Shown piece by piece: positions 11,746 through 22,035 of a DNA stretch of 64,000 nucleotides (position 1 is the stretch's first letter; the number at the start of each line of letters is the position of its first letter). Both the position numbers and the translations under genes were made by a program. The DNA comes from Dugong dugon. Lineage: Eukaryota > Chordata > Mammalia > Sirenia > Dugongidae. The stretch lies in contig CM057468.1 in assembly GCA_030035585.1 (NCBI GenBank), forward strand, positions 51,270,145-51,334,144, written 5' to 3'. The notes under the pieces were generated by a model that was given only the letters and a program-made list of their open reading frames with translations, was not told the origin of the DNA and did not search any database.

Positions 11746-12353
11746 TCGCGTACAGAGGGCAGGACCTCCCTGGGCTTAGAAATGAGCAGCCTGCACCTCC
11801 AGTCCAGGACTGCCACTGTCTAGACTGTGTCAGGCAAATTGCTTCATCTCTCTAGTTAATGAAAAGGTTACAGCAAGGTGATTTCTGATGTCCTGTCCAA
11901 ATCGAACACTCTCCCTTCTATGAAGATCTATCCAAGTATCCTGTTTATTTCTTAGCCTTTTAAGAAAGCTCTCTAGCTTCCAGGGGCTGGGAGTCAACCT
12001 CTCCACTGTTTGTGGCCTCAAGAAGGCCACCCTTGAGGCAGCCCTGCTGGGTCACTACAAGAAATAGCCCTGAAATTCACTACTCTGGCTCACTTTGCTA
12101 GAACTAGAACCTTAAGAGACAGTGCCAGTCATCTCCCAAGTATGCTCCACGTAACATGATCTCCTCAAACCACTCCCTGTGTTCTCTGACTTTGTGACCT
12201 GAATAGCGTAGACAGCCTTTGCATTAGAAGTGCCCCTTGGATTTCTACAACAGATACAGATGGCATTTTGTTGAGAAGTGTCCTTTGGGAGGCCTTCCTA
12301 AATGTCTCGACTGTGTACAGCTAGCTGGAAGACTACCTCATGAACTTTAGGGG
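11746..12353. other. No gene or repeat recognised
   Basis: Ordinary unique sequence. No domain is visible in the open frames at 11670-11855 and 11830-12030. Confidence 0.45.
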
Positions 12354-12757
12354 GTGTTATGAATTGAATTGTGCCCCCTAAAAAGTTATGTTTAAGCCCT
12401 AACCCCTGTATCTATAAATATGACTCTGTTTGGAAATACGGGATTTCTTTCGTAGGTTAATGAGGTCATACCAGAGTAAGGTGAGTCCTAAACCTAATCC
12501 CTTCTGAGTGGCATCTTATAAAAAGAACAGAATACACACTCACACACACACGAAGACAGATGCATCTATAAGCCTAGAAATGCCAAGGATTGCTGGCAGC
12601 TACTAGAAGCTGAAAGAGACAAAAACGGACCTCCTTCTAGAGCCAGAGCCTGAATTCAGACTTCCAGCCTCCAGAACCATGAAAAAATAAATTTCTGTTC
12701 TTTAAAGCCACTCTTGTGGTATTTTTTGTTATAGCAACACTAGGTAACTAAGACTGG
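12354..12757 (+). mobile_element. MLT1-type LTR (MaLR, ERVL class)
   Basis: Solo LTR of an ancient non-autonomous ERVL-class retrotransposon. It starts tgttatgaattgaattgtgc and includes 'aagccctaacccctgtatc', 'aatgaggtcata', and the 3' block 'ccagcctccagaaccatg' with an 'aataaatttctgttctttaa' polyadenylation region. It ends 'ggtaactaag'. Length about 400 bp is normal for MLT1. A short CA repeat (about 12536-12551) has arisen inside. No internal coding region remains. Confidence 0.9.
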
Positions 12758-13885
12758 TAGTATCTTACATGCCATCAATGAATCCCTCCAGCACACACAC
12801 ACAAAACTGTAGTCCTGAGTGACACCACCCTGCAAGGTAAGCAGTAAACTCATCAGCACAGCAATTTTAATCCCAAGCCATGCTTGCCATTCATCTAGGG
12901 TCTTTCTCAAACGGAGCAGCAGCAATGGAGGAGCTTTGTGTGGCAAACATCCAGGCACCGTGTATTGTCAGGTTCACAGGATGATTTTGATCAAGCTACT
13001 TAAAGCAAACCTCTCATCATATGAATCACAGGACCAGATTTTATGACCTTCGACTCTTAATAGTCCCCAAAGCAGTCTTTTATTTTCTTTTGAAAACGCA
13101 CCGAGTACGCTTAAATTCTATGGAGTTAAAAGAACTCAGTTGTTACTAGTACTCAGGAGAGAATTTCACTTTCAACTATGGTCCAGTTTTGTGGGTTTTT
13201 TAAAATTTGATGCCATTCTCATCTCTAGAAAGTTGATGTATGTGGAAATGGTTTAACACCCAACACCCAGATGCCCCACAAGTACATCCACTTTGAACCT
13301 CAGCACCTGTTAGATGCGTAAGAAGGACAAGACAGCCCCAAAGGAGGAAGGAAGTAGCCCTCACCAGTTGAGCTCCTAATAGCCAAGCCTCTGGGGAGAA
13401 AGAAGACCCTGGCTTAAGCAGCAGCGTTTTCACAAAGTGATCAGCCCACTGACGTGGCCCTGATCCAGAGCAGGCGCCCGTATAGCATGTACTTTTACAA
13501 ACCATGTCCTCACTGGTCAGGGACAAGGCTGGCTGAACTGTTAGTTATGTTGCCACCACGCACAGATGAAAAAATACACCTTGTATTTTAGCTTATTTGT
13601 TTCTCTGCTTCCTCTTTTTCAGGATCTCTGTGGAGAGAAGTGGCTGGTGGCAAGAGTGAAAAAAACTATGAGCAGGGACACCATTCTTGGAAGACAGACA
13701 CTCTGGTGACAACTGCTTTGAATTTTGCTATTTCACTGACTCACCTTTACCCTGAAGACTCCCAAATCTTTCTCTCTCACTCTCAACTTTCTGCTATGTT
13801 CTAGATCATTATTTCCATCTGCGTATTGGGCATTGGTGCCTCACAGACACATCACAATAAAATCATCCCTCCTAAACTGGCTTTC
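12758..13885. other. Unique sequence
   Basis: No gene recognised. The 108-codon minus-strand frame at 13200-13526 has no recognisable domain and its composition looks random. A short (ca)n lies at about 12792-12803. Confidence 0.45.
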
Positions 13886-13887
13886 CA

Positions 13888-14340
13888 CCACCCATCTGTC
13901 AGTCTGTCGCACTGTGGTCGCCTACGTGTTGCTGTGATGCCGGAAGCTATGTTACTGGTATTTCAAATACCAGCAGGGTCACACATGATGGACAGATTTC
14001 AGTGGAGCTACCAGACTAAGACAGACTAAGAAGGATGGCCTGGGGGTCTACTTCCAAAAAGTAGCCAATGAAAATCCCACAGATCACAGAATGTTGTCTG
14101 AGACTTTGACTCTCTTACTTTGGCTGTATCATCAGGAGGGACTGACCACTGGAGAAAGACATCATATTTCGTAAAGTGGAGGGCCAGAGAAGGTCAGGGA
14201 GACTCTCAGTGAGATGGACTGACACAATGGCCACAATAGACTCAAACATACTAACAATCACAAAATGGCAATGTTTCATTCTGTTATATACGGGGTCGTC
14301 ATGAGTCAGGGTCAACTCGACAGCAACTAGCAACAACAAC
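13888..14340 (+). mobile_element. Internally deleted RTE (5' region joined to 3' end)
   Basis: The right part (about 14102-14340) is the RTE 3' end: 'gagatggactgacacaatgg', 'actcaaacatactaac', then the tail 'gtcgtcatgagtcagggtc' and (caa)n. The left part (about 13888-14100), with 'caaataccagcagggtcac' and 'gactaagacagactaag', matches what I recall of the 5' leader of afrotherian RTE. All of the endonuclease and reverse transcriptase region between them is missing. The assignment of the left part is less certain. Confidence 0.7.
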
Positions 14341-14344
14341 AAAC

Positions 14345-14645
14345 TGGCTCTACCTCTGTGCTGACTCTTTTGGAGTATGGCACCACAGCTAGAAATCTCA
14401 ACTGATTCCCTCTTTTACCTCCACTTTCAATGAATCACCAAGTCTGCTGATTCAATCCCCAAAATGTCTCATTGGACTGCTGCTGTCTTAATCCAAATCA
14501 CTGTCAGTTCTTATCTCTAGCATAATCTTCACGCTTCTGTTCACCTCTATTCCTGGATGACCTTTCTAAAATGCATATCTATCATGTACTCTCCTGTTGG
14601 AAAACCCTCAATGGTTCTCCAGGACTAAAAGGCTGAAATGTTAGT
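14345..14645 (+). repeat. L2 LINE, internal 3' segment
   Basis: The blocks 'cactgtcagttcttatctc', 'cctggatgacctttctaaaa', 'catgtactctcctgttgg' and 'aaccctcaatggttctcc' follow the order of the L2 region downstream of its reverse transcriptase frame. Diverged and non-coding. Confidence 0.65.
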
Positions 14646-14649
14646 TTCT

Positions 14650-16235
14650 TCAACAATATTAGTCATTTCAACAGCTGGGACCTTGTCTCATCTACTTTTC
14701 CCATAATTTGTTTTACATCTATAAACAAATAATATGATGAATTAATTTGACCTACCCTTCACAAACAAGTGGAAAAAGTGTATCTAGAGATATGAATCCC
14801 AAGGTGAATCTAGAATTTAAGAGGTTGCAGGTGCTTTGTGTTCCATCTGAAAGGAAGTTTCCTACTGAAAGACAGCAGAAGGAACCGTACCGGGGATCAG
14901 AGGTTCCTAGACTGTGACAGTCTAGAAAGCTGTTATTACTGTGTGTTTAACTGAAAAATGCAAATTACACTGCCTTGAATACTCCAGCAGCAAAGAAATG
15001 TGGGTTTGCTCCCAAAAGGTTATTTTCTAATGTTTAACTTACATGGCCCTCCCCCCTATTTCTCTTTCCAACCTACCACATATTTCCTGTTCTTCCCCTC
15101 AGTACTCAAAAGATATATCTGGAACATTCCACATTTGGAATCAACCAACACAATTATATTAAGAAACCCATTACACAAATGCTGACATTGGAATAAAGGG
15201 GTACTAGAAAGAAGGATATACATTCTAAGACATCAGACAGAACACTCATTAGAGACCTTTTTCCTTCTCTGGAATAAGCATAGGCTAACAAAGCCCCACA
15301 GCAGTGCTCTCAGTAAGAGATTCGTACACTGCTGGTTCTGAGGTGGCTCTTAGGAAGGCAAGGGCCACCTCTCAGTCTCTCCCAGTCATGGCCATGCTTA
15401 TTATTAGCTCCTTTAAAAAACAAAGTGATGGCTAGAGCTCAGGTTCAGCCCTTGTGGACATGCACGTGGCCAGACCTGACAGGGTCCATTTGCTAATTAC
15501 ACAGAGCTAATATTCTGCTTCATCAGAACTTGAACTAAAGGACCAAAAGCCAAGCCATTAGTCATTTGAGAATATAAATGGAATTTCATGTTCCTATGAC
15601 TGATTGGTCTTAATTTATGAGAAAAGAAGGACTCTGTGAAGACAAACAACAAGAATCAAATATATATCCTTGCCAGGGCTCATCAAATGAGATCTAATTT
15701 GTCTGGGCCTCTGCTGCTTTAGTGCTTTAAGCAATCTTAATATCTTTAAGAAACTAAAAGCTTCTTTTGTAAACCTGTTTGGGCTTAATAGACAATCTCA
15801 AGGTCAAAGCCAATGTGTTTATGTTTCATTTTCCCTTTTACAGACCAATAACTGCGCAAACTAAAGTGCTCACACGTATATCAAATGCCAGATATAAAAG
15901 CAGCACACAAGTAATATCCTCAAGCATCAGTGGCTGAGGGCAGGTTCAGAAGCCAAGAACTCTAATACCCATGGGCCCAGGCCATGCCATGTGTAGTTCC
16001 CTTTCTCTATTTTTAAAATAGACCACAGAAAAGACCTCATACAAATGTACCACAGAATTACGATATATATTCACTGACTCAGGGCTGGGGGTTTTTGAGA
16101 TACCAACTTAATGTCATGGCTGAGCAGTATCATTTGTACCAGAATATGCCAATATCATGTTGGCATTAAAAAATAGACTCATAAATCCACCAACCTCCAG
16201 AAAAATTACAGTACAGTCCTCTTCAATGGACAGGA
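14650..16235. other. Unique sequence, possible conserved noncoding stretch
   Basis: No gene or clear repeat. The 15480-15850 part is simple-repeat-free, AT-rich and rich in homeodomain- and nuclear-receptor-like words (for example 'tctcaaggtcaaagcc'). See findings. Confidence 0.4.
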
Positions 16236-16239
16236 GAAG

Positions 16240-16372
16240 CACATTCTTTATTCATGAATTCATTACCGAGCATCTACTATGTGCTAAGCATTGCCTGGAT
16301 AGACCAATGGACAGAACGGCCATACTTCCATGCAACTTACATTCTGGTGAGTGTGATACTCCAAAATTAAAT
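16240..16372 (-). repeat. L2 LINE 3' end
   Basis: 'ttcatgaattcattaccgag', 'catctactatgtgctaagca' and 'acttacattctggtgag' are the reversed L2 terminus. The L1 at 16376 begins right after it. Confidence 0.7.
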
Positions 16373-17057
16373 AAAGGGAGGCAGAGCCAACATGGCACTA
16401 TAGACAGAAGCACCACGCTGTCCCTCCACAGCAAAAATCAGAAAAACTAAATAAAACAGATACAAATGTCAATCCTGGAACCCTAAGCATCAAATGAAGG
16501 GATAAAGAACTCATCCAAGCACCAAACAGAATAAAAAATTGACAGAGAACAGATAATGATGTAAAAACCAAACCAAACTTAGAAGAACTATCATAGGAGT
16601 CCTTCAGTTAGAGAACCAACAACATCAGACAAATGCCTGAATCTAGGACACAAGACCATATCAGCCAGATAGCAACTTAGGTAATGAACTCTCAAGGATA
16701 AAACAAAACTAAAAGATCTACAACAGGGAACCAGAGAGGTTAATCTGTAACTGACAACATCAGAACAATAAAAAAAAGAAATAAACAGTGTAGGTATAGA
16801 ACTTTCAAACAGAGAGGAAGTCAAGGTGATAACAAGTAATAAAAAACTGGTTCAAACTTAGGAAGACAGGGGTAAATTTCAAGGCAACCACAAAGAAAGT
16901 TAACAAACCAACCCATCAAAATAAAGAAGAAAAACATAAAGTCTCAGTAAATATAAAATCTACAAAAATGAAAAAAAAAAATCCACAAACAAAAGGAATT
17001 CAGCACAGGAGAGTAAGAACAAAGAAAACGCTAGCACCACAAAAAAGACACTACAAA

Positions 17058-17795
17058 ATGACAGCAACAAACTCACAACTATCGATAATCACACTGAATG
17101 TAAATGGCCTAAATGCACCGATAAAGAGACAGAGAGTGACAGATGGATTAAAAAAAACAGGACCCATCGATATACTGTCTACAAGAGACACACCTTAGAA
17201 ACAAAAACATAAATTCACTAACAATCAAAGGGCGGAAAAAAATATATCAAGCAAACAACTACCAAAAAAGAGCAGGAGTGGCAATACTAATCTCAGATAA
17301 AATAGACTTTAAAACAAAATCCACCATAAAGGACAAGGAAGAGCATTATATAATGATTAAAGGGACAATCCATCATGAAGACATAACCATAATAAATATC
17401 TTTGCACCCAATGACAGGGCTCCAAAATACATAAAACAAACTCTAACAGCACTGAAAGGAGAAATTGACAGTTCCACAACAATAGTAAGAGACTTCAATA
17501 CAGCACTCTCAGTAAAAGACAGAACATCCAAAAAGAAACTCAACAAAGATACAGAAGATCTAAAGGCCACAATCAACCAACTTGACCTCACAGACATATA
17601 TAGAATACTCCACCCAACAGCAGCAAAATATACATTATTTCCAATGCACATGGAACGTTCTCCAGAATAGACCACATCGTAGGCCACAAAGCAACCCTCA
17701 ACAAAATCCAAAACACTGAGATAACACAAAGTATCTTCTCTGATCACAATGCCATCAAAGTAAAAATTAGTAACAGGAAGAGCAAGGGAAAAAAA
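17058..17795 (+). pseudogene. L1 ORF2 endonuclease domain, broken
   Basis: The start codon at 17058 opens the APE-like endonuclease that nicks target DNA for L1 priming. The N-terminal 'SIITLNVNGLNAPIKR' motif, with its conserved Asn, is readable. A stop near 17196 and a frameshift follow. The next frame (17278-17670) gives 'VAILISDKIDF', 'HYIMIKGTI', 'NIFAPN' and a 'RDFNTALS' motif in place of the family's GDFNT. Another frameshift leads to 'IDHIVGHKA' and 'SDHNAIKV', the C-terminal His-containing motif. Assignment to L1 is firm; activity is excluded. Confidence 0.93.
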
Positions 17796-18443
17796 TCAAA
17801 TACATGGAAACTGAACAACACCCTGCTTGAAAAAACACTTGGGTAATAGAAGAAATCACAAAGATGGGATCAAAAAATTCCGAGAATGAAAACACATCAT
17901 ACCAAAACCTTTGGGACACAGCAAAGGCAGTGCTTAGAGGTCAATTTATAGCAATAGATGCACACATCAAAAAAGAAGGGACAAAATCAAAACATTATCT
18001 ACACAACTCAAACAAATAGAAAGAGAACAGCAAAAGAAGTCCACAGCCACCAGAAGAAAGGAAATAATAAAGATCAGAGCAGAAATAAATGAAGTAGAGA
18101 ACACAAAAACAGTAGAAAGAATCAACAAAACCAAAAGTTGGTTCTTTGAAAGGATCAACAAAATCGACAAACCATTGGACAAACTGACAAAAGAAAAACA
18201 GGACAGGACACAAATAACCCAAATAAGAAATGAAATGGGGGACGTTACAACAGAGCCAACTGAGAAAGGATCATAACAGAGTACTGTGAAAAACTATACT
18301 CCAACAGATTTCAACACCTAGAGGAAATGGACAAATTTCTAGAAACATACTATCTACCCAAACTAACACAAACTGAAGTTGAAAATCTGAACAGACCTAT
18401 AACAAGAGAAGAGATTGAAAAGGTAATTAAAAAAACTCCCAAC

Positions 18444-18460
18444 AAAAAAAAAGCCCTGGC
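18444..18460. repeat. Target-site duplication, left copy (right copy 19634-19651)
   Basis: A run of A followed by agccctggc here matches a run of A plus agccccggc at 19634-19651. The L1 frame reads directly across if the intervening DNA is removed. Confidence 0.85.
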
Positions 18461-18576
18461 CTATGTTTCTGAAAATTAGCTGGGGCCATAGCCTAGGTGG
18501 ATGGGGAAAGTCCTAAGGAGACAGAATCTGGCACCTCTTCTTGTCATCAGTAAATCTCATCCAAGCCTTCTGGATC

Positions 18577-18770
18577 CATAACCAACCATAGAGTCAATTC
18601 TGACTCATGACGACCCCATGTGTGTTGGAGAAGAACCATACTCCATAGGGTTTTCAGTGGCTGATTTTTCAGAAGTATATCACTAGGGCCTTCTTCTGAG
18701 GTGTGTCTGGGTGGATTCAAACCTCCAACCTTTTGTTAGCAGCCGAGCACATTAACCGTTGGCACCAGTC
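18577..18770 (-). mobile_element. AfroSINE, long subtype
   Basis: Antisense: tail 'accatagagtcaattctgac', body 'gatttttcagaagtatatca', head 'agccgagcacattaaccg'. Flanked by ctggatccat (about 18571-18580) and ccggacccat (18781-18790), a probable target duplication. Confidence 0.88.
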
Positions 18771-18790
18771 AAAGACTCTTCCGGACCCAT

Positions 18791-18849
18791 GGTGGTGTTG
18801 TTGTTGGGTGCCATCGAGTAGATTCTGACTCATAGTGACCCTGTATGAG
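18791..18849 (-). repeat. RTE/AfroSINE tail fragment
   Basis: About 59 bp of the inverted shared tail only: (gtt)n, then 'gggtgccatcgagtagattc' and 'actcatagtgaccctg'. It lies between ccggacccat (18781-18790) and tctggacccat (18849-18859), so it looks like a separate, extremely truncated insertion into the duplication left by its neighbour. Confidence 0.8.
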
Positions 18850-19065
18850 TCTGGACCCATAGACCCAGAAATACCACTTACGCACATAAGGGGACTTTTC
18901 CTCTTTTCTGGAGTCAGGGGCAAGAGACAGAGGAATGCCTGCGGAGGATGGGCTTTCCTTTTGGAAGGGAGAAGAGACTAAGTCTTTTCAACTCCAGGAA
19001 TATTTGACGAAAGAGACTAGATAAGGAAGGAGGGGCTTCTGTTTAAGAAATCAAAAAGATGACAG

Positions 19066-19633
19066 GCCTCACAAAAAAAGACCAGATTTACTGGCCTAAA
19101 GGAGACTGGAGAAACCTCAAGAGTATGGCCCCCAGACACCCTTTTAGCTCAGTGGTGAAGTCATTTCCGAGGTTCACCGTTCAGCCGGGCAGTGGACAGC
19201 CCCATAAAAACAAATGGGACTAATGAGGTACAGCAGTCCAGGGACAAGGGCTAGAAGGCAGAAGGGGACAGGAAAGCTGGTGACAGGGAACCCAAGGTTG
19301 AGTAAGGATAGTGTTGATGTGTTGTGAGGTTGTTAACCATTGTCACAGGGCAACATGTGTACTTTTAAATGAGAAACTATTTTGTTCTGTAAGCCTTCAT
19401 CTAAAGTGAAAATAACAGCATAATTGGAAGGACATAGTTGATGTCACTGAACTGTGCATGTAGAAATTTTTGAAATGGTGTATCTTTGGCTATGTATATT
19501 TTCACCAAAAAAAAAAAGGTTGAGAAGGGAGAGGGTTGACATGTTGTAGGGTTGTTAACCAATGTCATAAAACAATATGTGTACTATTGTTTCATGAGAA
19601 ACTATTTGTTCCGTAAGCCTTCACCTGAAGTAC
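19066..19633 (+). repeat. L1 3' UTR with three-part end (B-A-B')
   Basis: Segment B: from 'cacaaaaaaagaccagattt' to a first 'gccttcatctaaagtg'. Segment A (short here): 'gtgcatgtagaaatttttg' to 'ggctatgtatattttcacc' plus poly(A). Segment B': a second copy of the B terminus, 'gagggttgacatgttgtagg' to 'gccttcacctgaagtac' plus poly(A). The copy at 21379-22020 has the same order. Confidence 0.8.
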
Positions 19634-19640
19634 AAAAAAA

Positions 19641-21140
19641 AAAGCCCCGGCCCAGATGGCTCCACTGGAGAATTCTACCAAACATTCAGAGAAGAGCTTA
19701 CACCACAAACTATTTCAGAACATAGAAAATGAAGTAACATTTCCAAATTCATTCTATGAGGACAGAGTAACCCTGATACCAAAACCAGGCAAAGACACAT
19801 AAAAAAGAAAATTACAGATCAATATCTCTCATGAATATAGATGTAAAAATTCTCAGCAAAATTCTAGCCAATAGAATTCAGCATCATATCAAAAAAATAA
19901 TACACCATGACCAAGTGGGATTCGTACCAGATATGCAAGGACAGTTCAACATTAGGAAATCAATCACATACTCCACCACATAAATAAAAGAATCACATGA
20001 TCATCTCAACTGACATAGAAAAGGTATTTGACAAAGTCCAACACTCACTCCTCATAAAAACTCTCAATAAAATAGGTACAGAAGGGAAATTCTTCAACAT
20101 ACTAAAGGGCATCTATACAAAATGAACAGCCAACATCAATCTTAATGCAAGAGATGCTGAAAACATTCCCCTTAAAAACGGAAACAAGACAAGGATGCCC
20201 TTTATCACCACTCCTATTTAACACTGTGCTGGAAGTCCTAGCTAGAGCAATAAGGCAAGAAAAAGAAATAAAGGGCATCCAAATTGGTAACAAAGAAGTA
20301 AAACTGTCCCTATTTGCGGATGATATGATACTATACATAGAAAATCCAAAAGACTCCACGAGAAAACTATTGGAACTAGTAGAAAGATTCAGCAGAGAAG
20401 CAGAATATACGATAAACATACAAATATCAGTTGGATTCCCATACACCAACAAAGAGAACGATGAAGAGGAAATTAGGAAAACAATACCATTTATAATAGC
20501 CCCTAAAAAAATAAAATACTTAGAAATAAATCTAACCAGGGATGTAAAAGACCTACACAAAGAAAACTACAAAACACTACTGCAAGAAATCAAAAGAGAC
20601 TTACATAAACGGAAAAACATACCATGCTCATGGATAGGTAGACTTAAAATTGTGAAAATGTCAATTCTATCCAAAGCAATTCTACAAATACAATGCAATC
20701 TCAATCCAAATACCAACAGCATTCTTTAAAGAGATGGAAAACTAATAATTAACTTGATATGGAAAGGGAAGAGGCCCTAGATAAGTAAAGCACTACTGAA
20801 GAAGAAGAAGAAAATAAGAGGACTCACACTACCTGACCTCAGAACCTACTGTGTAGCTATGGTAGTCAAAACAGCCTGATACTGGTACAATGACAGATAC
20901 ATTGACCAATGGAACAGAATTGAGAACTCAGATGTAAATCCATCCACCTACGGTCACCTGATCATCGAATACCCAAAGTCCATCAAATGGGGAAAAGACA
21001 GTCTGTTTAACAAATGGTGCTGGCAAAACTGGATGTCAATCTGCAAGAAAATAAAACAGGACCCATACGTCACACCTACAGAAAAACTACTTCAAAATGA
21101 ATCAAAGACCTAAATATAAAACCAAAAACGATAAAGATCA
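19641..21140 (+). pseudogene. L1 ORF2 reverse transcriptase domain, broken
   Basis: Continuation of the L1 after the nested insertion. The frame at 20145-20729 (194 codons) carries the RT fingers-palm region: '[20 protein letters not shown]' followed by the catalytic box FADD at 20313-20324. Upstream, conserved pieces such as 'PKPGKD' are readable between stops. Downstream L1 sequence runs to about 21140, where it stops abruptly at a partial AfroSINE without reaching the L1 3' UTR. The catalytic residues survive, but the frame is fragmentary. Confidence 0.93.
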
Positions 21141-21262
21141 CAGCAACCTTATAGGAGAAAGTAGAACTGCCCCATAGGGTTCCCAGCAAGCGGCTGGTGG
21201 ATTCGAACTGCCAACCTTTTGGTTAGCAGTCACATTCTTAACCACTGCACCACCAGGGCTCC
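21141..21262 (-). mobile_element. AfroSINE missing its 3' tail
   Basis: Antisense: head ('accagggctcc') intact at the right end, body 'actgccccatagggttccc', but the left side stops at 'cagcaaccttatagg'. The RTE-like tail is missing. Loss of the 3' end is unusual for a SINE and implies a later deletion or recombination with the adjoining L1. Confidence 0.88.
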
Positions 21263-21378
21263 CTGGAAGACAAAGTATTATACTGAAATGTGCAAAGACC
21301 TATACTTAGAAAACCAAAAGGGAAGAACACACTCAGCATTTCTCAAGCTGAAAGAACTGAAGAAAAAAATTGAAGCCT
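21263..21378 (+). repeat. RTE LINE, upstream piece
   Basis: 'gaaaaccaaaagggaagaac' and 'ctcaagctgaaagaactgaa' belong to the RTE frame upstream of the reverse transcriptase. The RTE resumes at 22036 after an L1 insertion. The duplicated target is an A-run plus ttgaagcct at 21363-21378 and an A-run plus ttaagcct at 22021-22035. Confidence 0.88.
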
Positions 21379-22020
21379 CCCCATAAAACAAAACAGGACT
21401 AATGAGGCACAGCAGTCCAGGGACAAGCACTAGAAGGCAGGAGGGGACAAGAAGGCTGGTGATAGGGAACACAAAGTTGACAAGGGACAGTGTTGACATG
21501 TCATGGGGTTGTTAACCATTGTCATAAGGCAATATGTGTACCAACTGTTCAATGAGAAACTATTTGTTCTGTAAACCTTCATCTAAGGTACAAAAAAAAA
21601 AAAAACAAAGAATTATCTATGTGAGACCAAATTGACAACAGCAACTCAAAAGGTTTGATGGGAAGCCTAGGGGGCAGTGAGTTGAAGATAATGGTGATGG
21701 AATAATTTGGAAAAGGACAGTCAGGATAATTGCACAACTGGAAGAATGTAGTCAATGTCTCTGAATTGTACATATAGAAATTTCTGAAATGGTGTATCTT
21801 TGGCTATGTATATTTTCACAAAAAAAAAAAAAAAAAAAAAAAAGGTCCTCCAAGATCGAGAAGGGAGAGGGTTGACATGTCATGGGGTTGTTAACCAATG
21901 TCATAAAACAATATGTGTACTGACTGTTTAATGAGAGACTATTTGTTCTGTAAACCTTCATCTAAATTACAATTTAAAAAATTAAAAAAAAAAAAAAAAG
22001 AATAAAAAATTCACAGGTAA
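21379..22020 (+). mobile_element. L1 3' end insertion (B-A-B') within RTE
   Basis: B: 'acaggactaatgaggcacag' to 'accttcatctaaggtac' plus poly(A). A: 'gagaccaaattgacaacagc' to 'ggctatgtatattttcac' and poly(A) (about 21821-21843). B': 'gagggttgacatgtcatggg' to 'accttcatctaaattac' plus A-rich tail. A target duplication (A-run plus ttgaagcct) flanks the whole, so it inserted as one unit. Confidence 0.82.
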
Positions 22021-22035
22021 AAAAAAATTAAGCCT

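Larger units (their letters stand above)
16376..18460 (+). mobile_element. L1 LINE, 5' part, ORF1 largely missing
   Basis: It starts with 'gggaggcagagccaacatgg', the typical 5' terminus of a mammalian L1. ORF2 begins at 17058, only about 680 bp later, which leaves no room for both a normal 5' UTR and the roughly 1-kb ORF1, so the 5' part is internally deleted. ORF2 continues to 18460, where a 1.2-kb insertion interrupts it, and resumes at 19652. Many stops and frameshifts make it dead. Confidence 0.9.
18461..19633 (+). mobile_element. Composite insertion inside the L1
   Basis: 1,173 bp enclosed by the duplication described at 18444. Its 3' part (19066-19633) is an L1 3' UTR. Its 5' part (18461-19065) is not recognisably L1: two AfroSINE-derived pieces lie in about 350 bp of unidentified sequence. 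The duplication implies that the foreign 5' part and the L1 3' end arrived together. Confidence 0.7.

Noticed and set aside
20102..20560. 152-codon minus-strand open frame
   Set aside because: It is antisense to the L1 reverse transcriptase frame that contains the FADD box, so it is a shadow.
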